DNA of 64,000 bases from Orobanche coerulescens (taxonomy: Eukaryota > Streptophyta > Magnoliopsida > Lamiales > Orobanchaceae): contig CM065815.1 of the NCBI GenBank assembly GCA_033398695.1, positions 12,306,501 to 12,370,500 of the forward strand, given 5' to 3'. Numbering within the stretch: position 1 is the stretch's first letter; every line of letters starts with the position of its first letter. The translations under genes and the position numbers were made by a program. Positions 35,798 to 46,442 of the stretch are shown here, piece by piece. The notes beneath the pieces were generated by a model, which did no database searches, was not told the DNA's origin, and was given only the letters and a program-made list of their open reading frames with translations.

Positions 35798-36120
35798 AAG
35801 ATCCGGTAGCTCGTTGCCCATACAACGTCCTGTTCAAGGCGGATCATACTCTAGAAGATCTAAAGATAGAAATACAAGGCGATCAAGACGGAAGTAACCA
35901 ACACGCTTCAAAAGGTAATATTCTATGATCTTGGATCTAGATTAGGATATTTTATTTATCGAAATATTTAATTAATAAATAATAAAAAATATTTAAATTG
36001 CTTATTAGTCTTAGTAATTAATTAATTAGCATGCCTAAATAGATCTAATGCTCGTAGATGCGTAAAACACTATTATCATATTTCCCAAACTTCGCTTCCG
36101 CTGCGTTTTACTTTCCAACA
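35798..36120 (+). repeat. Copia-A1 3' LTR, second part
   Basis: Continues the LTR from AAGATCCGGTAGCTCG to CTTTCCAACA, matching 20649-20971 of the 5' LTR. The target duplication CTTAT follows at 36121-36125. Confidence 0.92.
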
Positions 36121-36125
36121 CTTAT

Positions 36126-36353
36126 GACCATCGATAATTCTTAAATGCCTTTTTTTCTAAAATTACTTACTATTACTAATACCATATTATTGTATAATAA
36201 TATTAATGAAATTAATAATGATAAACAATAATTATAATATAATAATAATAGTAATCAACAACAACAACAATAATAATAAATATTATTATTAATAATAGTA
36301 AATATTATTAGTAATAATAGTAATCAACAACAGCAACAACATTGATAATAACA

Positions 36354-36387
<34 letters not shown>

Positions 36388-37215
36388 GAAGAAGAAGCCC
36401 AATCGAACCAACCGGATGAATGGACTGAATCGAATCGGCCCAATCAATTGAATCGAATGGACTGACTCAATCGAACAAAATCGAATTGAAAATCAAAAAT
36501 AAGTCCAAAAGAACAGGGTCTTAGGCTCGTCTTTTGGGTGAATAATCTGAATCGAATCGACTGGACTTAATCGAATTGAACAGGCCCATGAATGGATTCA
36601 ATCGAATCAAATATATATTAAGGGTAAATAAATAATAATAATAATAAAAAATAAATATAATAAAATAATAATAAAAATAATAATATAATATAATATAAAT
36701 GATAAGTTGAGGTCTATTTGATAAGGGTAAATTATAATAATATTAATGACAATAACGATAATAATTATAATAATAATAACACTAATAATAATGGTAAATA
36801 ATAATAATAATAATAGTAATCACCAACAACAACGATAATAATAAATAATATTAATAATAGTAAATATTATTAGTAATAATAACAATAATAATAATTAAGA
36901 TTAATAATAATAATAATAACACTGATAATAATGGTAAATAATAATAATAGTAATCAACAGCAACAACGATAATAGTAAATATTATTAGTAATAATAACAA
37001 TAATAATAATTAAGATTATTAATAATAATAACAATAATAATAATAATTATAATAATAAGAACTGAATGGACCTGAACTGAACTGAACTGAACTGAATTAA
37101 ATGGACCTGAACTGAACTGAACTGAACTGAATGAACCTGAAATGAACTGAACTTAATTGAAGTGAACTGAAAAACTGAAAAATATGTCTAAAAGAATAGG
37201 GCCTTAGTCCCATTC
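36126..37215. repeat. AAT-rich and GAACT/GAATC simple-sequence region
   Basis: Long irregular runs of AAT/ATT with CAA units alternate with pentamer stretches (AATCGAATTG, CTGAACTGAACTGAA). The stretch closes with a short unique sequence around 37190-37215 (AATAGGGCCTTAGTCCCATT). No gene is present. It resembles the block at 18990-19110 on the other side of Copia-A. Confidence 0.85.
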
Positions 37216-37829
37216 TTTAGTGAATTGGAGTGCATCCATCCTATCAACTAAACTGACTACAATATATCGCTTCGGGTTCAAAAACAGTTGAACATTATAA
37301 AATCATACAAAAATCAGAGTATTAAATTTACGAACGCGAATGTCCTTTCCGAACCCTCATACAAAGGAAAAACGATATAAAATTTCAAACACGCTATCGT
37401 CGTAAGTTTTTTCATTTATATGGAACAATTAGTATATCATGGAATCAGGTGCATGATGCAGCATAAATTCTGTGATGATTATAAAAGTATGTTTGATGAA
37501 TATGAGATATGTTCATTACTCGTCACTCTCATATTCGCCGTCCATCATGTTCATATTCATCTCCCATCATCTTCATGTTCGTCACATACAAGATAGATAA
37601 ATTGATGAATATGCAAGTGATATATACTGAATATGAGATGATATTCATTTTTGTATTCATCATACATCACCTTTATATTTATCTGAGTCTATAATACATC
37701 ACGAACCCTGGTCCATGATATAAATTACTTGTATAGAAACTATCTCGACGTGATTTATTATTGCATATATGAAGATAAAAATATCTATCAAACATATTTA
37801 AGGAAACAAAAATACTAATGGGGCGGATA
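37216..37829. other. intergenic, no gene seen
   Basis: Contains short repeats of CATCATGTTCAT-like words between about 37500 and 37690, but no reading frame that can be supported. Confidence 0.5.
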
Positions 37830-37837
37830 CTCTCACC

Positions 37838-38979
37838 TAGGGCCGAGCACAAATGGACCGGACCTGTTTTTTACAGACATGTTAATCAGGTCCGGTCCCG
37901 GGTCTGTATGTTTATAAAATTCGAGTTCCGGGCCCGGAACAGCCCGGTAAAAATAAAAATACATTAAAATTATTTTTTAATTCCAATTTACCCTCGATGA
38001 TGATGAAATAATGATGATTAATTGCTCGATTATGATTGCATATTATTCTAATTAAGTTTGTTTATCCTAAAATATTGTTGAACTTGGGAGTTTTGTGAGT
38101 GAATGAAGATATTAAGATTGATAACTGTATTTTCTGGGAATGTTGCACGAGTATGTAAACAGGAAAGCATTTTGGATGTAATAACAGGTAGAGCCGGTAA
38201 TTTACCACACGATACGAAAACACGACACGAAAACGACACGAAAATTTAGTGTTTGGATTTGCATTTTGAGTACACGACACGAAAATACACGAACACGAAA
38301 GTACACGACCGAGATTTAGTGTCGGGTTTGTGTTTACCCTTTGGGTACACGACACGACACGAGGTACACGAAATAAATAAATAAATAAATATAATATTTT
38401 ATATTTAATTTAATAAAAATATATATTTTATGAATTCTGTTTATACTAAACTTTAAAATTTGAAAATATAATGTGAACTTTCATAAATTTCGTATAAACA
38501 TTCGTGTTTTCGTTGCCATTCGTTTCATTTCGTCTACTAAAACCTATAAAAACAATATTATAATAGTAAAATTATTATTTTATAATATTTTAATATTTAT
38601 TTTATATTATGTGCTTGACACGAAAACACGACATGAAACGACACGAATTTGCGCGGTACACGACACGACATGACACGAATTTATTTAGTGTCGTGTATGA
38701 GTTTGGACTTTTGGTACACGAAACACGAAAGTACACGACACGAAAATACACGACACGAATGAATTATCAGGTCTAATAACAGGACACTTAATATGCAAGA
38801 GGATTTTTTTTAAATAAATCGGGTTAGAACCAGTCCAGCCCGGTCCGACCCGATTTTATCAGGTCTGGACCCGTTCCGAACAAATTTGGGCTCCGGGTCG
38901 ATAAAGTCCGACTATTTATGTTCCGGTCCATTCCGGACCGAGTCGATTCGGGTCGGGTGAAGCCCGGTGCTCAACCCTA
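37838..38979. mobile_element. non-autonomous hAT element, host of a nested hAT
   Basis: The termini TAGGGCCGAGCAC and GTGCTCAACCCTA are inverted repeats with few mismatches. Flanking octamers CTCTCACC (37830-37837) and CTCTCACA (38980-38987) agree in seven of eight positions. The ends hold repeated GGTCCGG and CGGGTC motifs. No transposase was found, so it depends on another hAT source. Without the nested element and its duplication it is about 550 bp. Confidence 0.82.
38189..38775. mobile_element. non-autonomous hAT element nested in another
   Basis: The ends TAGAGCCGGTAATTT and GAATTATCAGGTCTA are imperfect inverted repeats. The 8-bp target duplication ATAACAGG is perfect (38181-38188 and 38776-38783). 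Both subterminal zones are packed with ACACGACACGAAA units, likely transposase-binding repeats. The AT-rich centre has no coding capacity. Confidence 0.9.
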
Positions 38980-38987
38980 CTCTCACA

Positions 38988-39695
38988 ACTTGAAGTGCTA
39001 CTCAGACCCTACTCGCCCTATTGCTTGTTCCAAAACAGAACATACCAGTGCGGATTAGGACGGAGATACTAGCTCCATTGGCATATTGACGTTCGGGTTC
39101 ATAAAACTAGATTTGAATTTTGAATCATAATATTTATTTTTGCCAAAACTCAAATTTCAAATACTCAATCAAAAACGTCTTACACATTTTATATATGTGT
39201 AGATTAATAGATTGCAGTTGTTTTTTCCCCTTGATTTTTCTTTTCTTTTTTTTTTTTTTTTCTGTCGGCGATTTATAAATACCCTCAATGTTAAATTATG
39301 ACAAGCACCTTATTTACTTCGGCTCGCCTATGGTGCTAACACCAATTGGTACTAATTATGCTAATATTTTAGGTGCCAAAAATATGAGAGTACACCTGTA
39401 CTCAAAATATAAACATAGTACACTTATATTCTACAAATACTTTGTTCAAGTGGTACATGAGTTTTAAACATTTTGAGAGTACATATGTACTCAAAACTTA
39501 AATATTTCAGTATAGATATACTCTACAAGCATTTAGTTCAAGTGTTGCACGCGAGCCGAACCCTGTTAGTATATGTTAGAACATGATCCTATTAGCAGAA
39601 GAGTTTTTTCGCATTTACTTTTCATATCCAACGCCTATATTCTTTTATTTTTCTTGAGAGGAGGATGGGGTGGGGAGGGGTTGGGTCATGAGTGC
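38988..39695. other. intergenic, no gene seen
   Basis: Includes a T-rich tract near 39240-39262 and repeated phrases such as AGTACACYTRTACTC around 39390 and 39480. No gene is supportable. Confidence 0.5.
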
Positions 39696-39836
39696 CCACG
39701 TGTAGTGCATCCTGCCGGATGCACTTCTGGCGTGGCGTGCGTGGGCCGGTGCAGATCGATGCTCCATCTAGTGCATCAATCTGCACCGTCCATGCACGCC
39801 ACGTGTAGTGCATCTGGCAGGAGATGCACTACATGG
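39696..39836. repeat. foldback of about 65-nt arms with internal stem-loops
   Basis: The segment 39696-39762 is an imperfect reverse complement of 39773-39836 around a 10-nt loop. Each arm also carries its own perfect small hairpin: AGTGCATC and GATGCACT at 39704-39711 and 39718-39725, and again at 39807-39814 and 39823-39830. It lies just upstream of Copia-B. The transcript would fold as a long hairpin on either strand, as in a pre-miRNA-like or foldback element; a function is not shown. A frame across it (39573-39944) is probably chance. Confidence 0.75.
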
Positions 39837-39976
39837 CGGTGTATTATGGACGGTACCGTAGGGAGGGGGTACATCGGAAAAACATGTGTTCTAATCTTTA
39901 TTATTTTCAGATTAAGCTGGGGAGGAATACATATTCGTTGCTAATTTTGGATGCACTCAGATTGATAGGGTTTTTA

Positions 39977-41178
39977 TGTTGGAAATTGGTTTTAAATACC
40001 AATCTGGAAATTATTATTTAAATGAAATAATTATTGGATGTTAATCTACGTCTCGAGTAGATGAACGTGGTATACTTGAAGTTTCAAAACCGATTTCTGG
40101 TGAGTGAGATATTGTTTGTCAAAGTTTGGATGTTGTGTAGGGAAATAATACTTGGGAAGTATTTATTGTCCCACATTGGAAAATGAGAGAGGTATTCTCA
40201 TGCATAAGAATAGCAATGCCCATGGAGCTATTAACTTGTGGGCTTGCTAGTGGGCTTGGTGAAAGCCATGACCTCGCGCACACACACACGCGCGCCCGCC
40301 CGCCTCGCCTCGGCCGTGTGCCGTGGGCCTTGGGCCGTGGACTTGGATCTTGGATCTTGGCAATTGGTGCTTTGCATGGTGTTTTGAAACTGAATTAAAG
40401 ACTGAAGTTGTCTTGGCCCCAATCAAATCGATGCTATCGATTCTGGCCCAAGCAGATCGGTTTGAAATCAAAGCAATGAGAATTTAAAACACAAACATCC
40501 AAACATGAATGCAATGGAATTCTGTAACATCAGAATTCAAATGTTTGATTCGTGTGACGTCCATAACAGTTTATTGGCTGATTAATGAGAATAAATCTGC
40601 ATTAATCCCTCCATGGTTGAGAGCAGCCTATAAATAGGCATAGGCATTTGAGCATTTCAGATATAATTTTCGGACATCTGAATCACTACAATTTCTCTGC
40701 ATACAAATATTATAATTCTCAGACATCTGAATCACTACAATTTCTCTGCATACAAATATAGTGTATTAATATAGCTCAAGTTCTCAATCCTCGTCCATTT
40801 CGTCGGATCTCACCGGTTTGCGGTGTTGCTACTGTGGAGACGTGAAGTTGTTTACCTTTGGGGGCGAGCCGCCAATCCGTGAACACTACCGGGGTGTTTC
40901 TCGTCTTGCGGGCAGAAGGCATCTTCGTGCGATTTATACAATAATCTGGTTTCGTTTCTAGTTTTTCTTGTTTCGATTATTTCCTTGTATTTTTAATTTG
41001 CTTCTTGTTAGTTCAGATTCTATTTCCATTTCCTTGTATTTTTCATGAGTTTGTTCACCGGATTCTTCTGTAATTTCTTTTTTCGTCGACTTCTGTAATT
41101 TTTGGTTTTCTCGAGTTGTACTTTTGTTTTTCCAGTTGTAATTTAGTTCCCGGCAAGTTTCTACGAAATTTACCAACA
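39977..41178 (+). repeat. Copia-B 5' LTR (1202 bp)
   Basis: TATAAATA lies at 40629-40636. A 48-50 bp block (ending CTCTGCATACAAATAT) is tandemly duplicated at about 40662-40760, while the 3' LTR has it once. Confidence 0.92.
40629..40636 (+). promoter_or_regulatory. Copia-B LTR TATA box
   Basis: TATAAATA followed by GGCATAGGC. The same box is in the 3' LTR around 48290. Confidence 0.75.
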
Positions 41179-41222
41179 AGCAAGACGACAAAACTGATAC
41201 TTGTTAAATCCTACAACTGGAA

Positions 41223-44200
41223 ATGACGACCGCTGCATCTACTGACTCAAATACCATCACTTCCACTGCCTTCGCGACCGCCGCCTTGACCATGGCGAAC
41301 TCCTTTGCTGCAATTATGTCAAATCTGATGAGCTCAACTATCTCAGCAACAATTCCATGGGTGTTTTCGAACCCCTTTCTGACTACTGGTGGATCCACCT
41401 CGAGTGGCACCGTTGATTACATTTTTAGTGGTACGGTTGGATCCATGTTAGGATCTAGTGTTGGAGCCTATGGGTTCAACATGAGTGGTTCTTTTTTTGG
41501 AACAACCTCGAGACCAAGGATGATGCCTACCGCCGAGAAGCCGCCAAAGTTTGGTGGAGCCGACTTTAAAAGGTAGCAACAAAAGATGTTGTTCTATTTG
41601 ACAACACTGGGTTTTGCAAACTTCATTAAGGAAGATGCGCCACCGGCACCAAGTGCTCAAGAGACTAGTTTCACAGTCCAAGTTGCCTATGACAGCTAGC
41701 ACAATGGAGATTATCTTTGTAAAAACTTTATTCTGAATTCTATAGAGGATAGTTTGTACAATGTATACTCTGTTGTAAACACATCAAAAGAGATGTGGGA
41801 TGCACTTGAAAAGAATTACCATACTAATGATGCAGGTACAAAGAAGTTTGTAGTCGCCAAGTATTTGGACTACAAGATGGTTGACTCAAGACCAATCATG
41901 GAACAAGTGCAAGAGTTCCAACTCATCATTCATGATGTCAATGCCTAGGGAATGGTCCTGTTGGACGATTTTACTATTGCAACTGTGATCGAGAAGTTGC
42001 CCCCAGTTGGAAAGAATTCAAGAGCTACCTTAAGCACAAGCAAAAGGAGATGACTCTTGAAGAGTTGATTGTGAAATTGCGCATCGAGTCTGACGTGCGC
42101 AAGAATGATCATAAACCAAAAGGCCTGATCGATGCTAAGGCCAATTTGTTGGAGTAAGGCGATCCCTCCCTCAAACGAGCTCGCCCAAATGCTCAAAATA
42201 AGAACAAAGGGAAGCAACGAGTCAAGAAGTTTGATGGTGATTACTTCAACTGTGGCAAACATGGGCATGCGGTGAAAGACTGCCGCAAGCCGAAGGCCAA
42301 CAAGAAGAAAAAACATGTTGCCAACATAGCCGAGATTAACGGCGAATGGAAAGAGGATGACCTTGCTGCTGTGGTCACTTAGGAGGTCAACCACGTTGAG
42401 AACCAAGGTGGTTGGTATGTCGACACCGGTGCGACCGCCCACGTTGGTGCCGATAGGAGCCAGTTTAAGAACTATCAAGCTGTTGAGGGGAGGAATATCA
42501 ATATGGGGAATCCAGCTTCATCTGAGATTATCGGAGTTATATAAATGGACCTCAAACTTACGTCCGGACAGACACTCACCTTGAAGAATGTGCTTCATGT
42601 TCCGGATATGAGAAAGAACTTGATCCCGGGCTCTATACTAGTTAGTAAGGGGTTTAAAGTAGTATTTGAGTCAGATAGGATTATCATAAGAAGTTTGATA
42701 GGTTTCTTGGTAAGGGTTACCTCACGGGGGGACTCTTTAAACTTAATGCTTTGGCTATGCGCCATGTAACCAAGTATGCTAATGCTAATGAAAATGCTAC
42801 TGCTTCCTCTTATTTGACTAAGTATTCTGATTTATCGCATTGTAGATTAGTTCATGTGAATCTAAATGATATAAGAAGATTAGTAAACTTAGATTTACTA
42901 AAATTAAATGAAGTTAATACTCAAAACAAATGTGAGATTTGTGTTGAGGCAAAAATGACGAAGCTTCCATTTCATTCGGTAAACGAAACACAAAACCCCT
43001 TGAATTAATTCACACAGACGTGTGTGATTTAAAGTTTGTGCAAACTAAAGGTGGTAAGAAGTACTTTATCACTTTAATCGATGACTGCACAAGATATTGT
43101 TATCTTTATCTTTTGAGAAGTAAAGATGAGGCTATTGAAGCTTTTAAGAACTTCAAGAATGAAGGCGAGAATCAATTAGGCTGTCGTATTAAGATGGTTC
43201 GAAGCGATAGAGGTGGCGAATATGTAGCCCCATTGGAGGAATTATGCAACGAGAGTGGTATAATTCATCAAACAACAGCTCCATATGCACCACAGTCTAA
43301 TGGCGTTGTTGAACGTAATAATCGAACACTTAAAGATATGATGAATGCCTTATTGATTAGTTCAGGGTTGCCCCAGAACATGTGAAGGGAAGCTGTCTTG
43401 ACAGCCAAATACATATTGAATAAGATTCCACGCAAAGGTAAGGATATTACTCCGTATGAATTGTGAAAAGGTAGAAAACCTTCATACAAATATCTCAAAG
43501 TGTGGGGGTGTTTGGCTAAGGTTGAGGTGCCTCTACCTAAACAAGTTAAAATCGGTCCTAATACGATCGATTGTATCTTTAGTGGGTATGCACGGAACAG
43601 TAGTGCCTATCGGTTTGTTATCCACAAGTCAGAAGTACCTGAAATAACTGTGGGAACAACAATTGAATCAAGAAATGTTGTATTCTTTGAAAACATATAT
43701 CCTTGTAAAGACAATGATAAATTTGAGAACAATTCTAACAATAGAGTTGAAAATGAAGAAACAAGTTCAAAACCTGTGGATGTAGATCCAAAGTCACGTA
43801 AGCAATCGAGATCTAATCTGGAAGATGTAGAACCGAGACGTGGTAGTAGGATTAGGACACCAAAGTCATTTGGACCTGACTACATAGCATTCATGTTGGA
43901 TGAAGAACCAACATCGATCAAAGTAGCTTATGCTAGACCATACGGGTTGCTCAGGAAAGAAGCTATTCATAGTGAAATTGACTCAATTTTACAAAACCAA
44001 ACTTGGGTTTTGGTTGATTTACCTGAAGGTTGTAAGCCTTTAGGATGCAAATGGATCCTTAAAAGAAAGTACAAGGCTTATGGGTCAATTGATAAGTATA
44101 AAGCTCGTTTAGTAGTCAAAGGTTTCAAGCAGAAAGAAGGGTACGATTTTTTCGTTACCTATTCACGTGTAACGAGAATTACATCTAGTCGAGTACTTCT

Positions 44201-45445
44201 CACTATTGCTGCTTTGCACGATCTTGAGATTCATCAAATGGATGTTAAGACTGCTTTTCTGAACGGTGATCTGGATGAAGAGATCTATATGGAACAACCT
44301 GAAGTGTTTGTAGTACCTGAACAAGAGAAAAAGGTCTGCAAACTGGTTAAGTCTCTATATGGATTGAAACAAGCTCCACTACAGTGGCACTTGAAATTTG
44401 ATAATGTGATGTTATCAAATGGTTTTAAAATAAACGAGTGTGATAAATGTATTTATATTAAGAACACTAATAACGGCTATGTTATTGTGTGTCTTTATAT
44501 AGATGATATGTTAATCATAGGTAGCAATATACAAGTGATTAGCGATACTAAGAACATGTTAAAAAGAAATTTTGGCATGAAGGACATGGGTCTAGCCGAT
44601 GTGATTCTTGGAATGAAAATTTTGAGAAAATCTAATGGAATCATCTTGACACAATCTCACTATGCCGAGAAAGTTTTCAAGAATTTTAATGCTTTTGATA
44701 GCTTGCCGGCTAAGACCCTAATAGAGTTAAATGATCAATTGAGCAAAAATCGAGGGGAGCCCATTGCACAAGAAGAATATGCACGAGTCATTGGGTGTTT
44801 AACATATCTTACAAATTGCACTCGTTCCGATTTATCTTACGCCGTGAACAAATTGAGTCGTTACACGAGCAATCCAAGCAAAGAGCATTGGAAAGCTCTT
44901 GTTAGAGTTTTGAGGTACTTAAATATATTCAAAACCTTGGGTTACACTATTCGAGATACCCCCAAGTACTTGAAGGGTACTGTGATGCGAATTGGACATC
45001 CGACACAAAAAGTTCTTTTTCTACAAGTGGTTACGTGTTTTCCATTGGGGGTGGAACTCTCTCGTAGAAGTCCGCGAAACAAACGTGTATAGCCCGATCC
45101 ACCATGGAATCGGAATTCATAGCTTTGGACAAAGGTGGTGAATAATCCGAGTGGCTCAAAAACTTTCTAGAAGATATTTCATGTTGGTCAAAGCTAGTGC
45201 CTGCAGTGATGATACACTGCGATAGCCAAGGTGCCATTGGTAGGGCAAAAAGTAACGTGTGCAATGGAAAGTCTCGACATATTCGTCGACGCCATAATAC
45301 CATGCGACATTTGATCAAAAGTGGGGTTATCTCTATTGACTATGTGAGGTCATTGGATAATCTAGCGGATCCACTAACCAAAGGGTTAAACCGTGATCAA
45401 ATGAATAAATTGCTAGTGGGAATGGGTTTAAAATCCACAAATTGA
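41223..45445 (+). pseudogene. Copia-B gag-pol polyprotein, broken
   Basis: Gag starts MTTAASTDSNTITS at 41223. TAG stops occur at 41574, 41697 and 41946. The gag core has MWDALEKNYHTNDAGTKKF. In the zinc knuckle the first Cys is Tyr (codon 42242-42244), leaving NCGKHGHAVKDC. Protease reads WYVDTGATAH near 42413. Integrase includes CEICVEAK, SDRGGEYV and PQSNGVVERNNRT, with TGA stops at 43383 and 43464. Reverse transcriptase is in a long 530-codon frame (43500-45092) with DVKTAFLNGDL and YIDD at 44496-44507. RNase H is frameshifted near 45080 and its end is in 45197-45445 (ADPLTKGLN). Several stops look like TGG changed to TGA/TAG. It is non-functional as read. Confidence 0.9.
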
Positions 45446-45988
45446 GAATTATCGTAGTGGTAACCCAACCAAGATGATTGGAAATCCCAAGAACTTGGTT
45501 CAATGGGAGAACTAAGCTATGAGAGTTCGTGTGAAATACTCATCTAAGTTTATTCCCTATAGAGCAATTGAGTGTTGAAAGCTTGCCTAGTGGTGAGGTT
45601 AAGTCTATGACTTTTAATGATTCCTAAAGACCTCGAGAAGGTTTGAGTATGGCAAGATACTCGGTAAAGAATTACCTATATAAGTGGGAAGTGGGGGCTG
45701 CTTTATGAAATACACTTATGAATCCAAAGGGGTGTCCAGGGCCCGCAAAGGACACAAAACATGAGAACGGATGAGGTTGAGGTGTTCAAGTGTTAGCACC
45801 ATTGCCTCGGTGCACGCCGTGGGGGAATAGTTCAAAGCATCATGCTACTAATCCGCTTGTGTACCCGATGGTGTTGACTATGGAATGTTCAAAGCCACGA
45901 ACTACCTATCCTTATACTTTAACGCCTCTTGAGAAGTGAGCTAAGTGTCTGCATACATTTGCATACGGCTTTCTCTCATGTGGGGGAT
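45446..45988 (+). other. Copia-B 3' untranslated region and polypurine tract
   Basis: A non-coding tail between the RNase H stop and the 3' LTR. The tract GTGGGGGA at 45980-45987 abuts the LTR and would prime plus-strand synthesis. Confidence 0.75.
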
Positions 45989-46442
45989 TGTTGGAAATTG
46001 GTTTTAAATACCAATCTGGAAATTATTATTTAAATATTTATTATTTATTATTGGATGTTAATCTACGTCTCGAGTAGATAAACGTGGTATACTTGAAGTC
46101 TCAAAACCGATTTCCGGTGAGTGAGATATTGTATGTCAAAGTTTAGATGTTGTGTAGGGAAATAATACTTGGGAAGTATTTATTGTCCCACATTGTAAAA
46201 TGAGAGAGGTATTCTCATGTATAAGAATAGCAATGCTCATGGAGCTATTAACTTGTGGGCTTGCTAGTGGGCTTGGTGAAAGCCATGACCTCGCGCACAC
46301 ACACGCACGCGCGCCGCCGCCGCCCGCCTCGCCTCGCCTCGCCTCGCCTCGGCCTCGGCCACGAGCCGCGTGCCGCGTGCCTTGGGCCTTGGGCCGTGGA
46401 CTTGGATCTTAGATCTTGGCAGTTGGTGCTTTGGATGGTGTT
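45989..46442 (+). repeat. Copia-B 3' LTR, first part
   Basis: Matches 39977 onward. A CGCCT pentamer is expanded at about 46326-46350 relative to the 5' LTR. Confidence 0.9.

Larger units (their letters stand above)
19491..36120 (+). mobile_element. Copia-A1: Ty1/copia retrotransposon, split by Copia-A2
   Basis: The 5' LTR begins TGTTAGGATTG and the final 3' LTR segment ends CTTTCCAACA. The 5-bp target duplication CTTAT is perfect at 19486-19490 and 36121-36125. Removing Copia-A2 and its duplication leaves about 8.3 kb, a complete LTR-gag-pol-LTR structure. The internal order is gag, protease, integrase, reverse transcriptase, RNase H, which defines Ty1/copia. The coding region is broken in several places. 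The lineage within copia is not assigned. Confidence 0.93.

Noticed and set aside
36126..37030. CRISPR-like or satellite array
   Set aside because: Repeats are irregular AAT/CAA simple sequence with no fixed unit or spacer structure, and this is a plant genome.
39573..39944. 123-codon frame, possible small protein
   Set aside because: Most of it is the foldback hairpin; no domain or plausible start context was seen.
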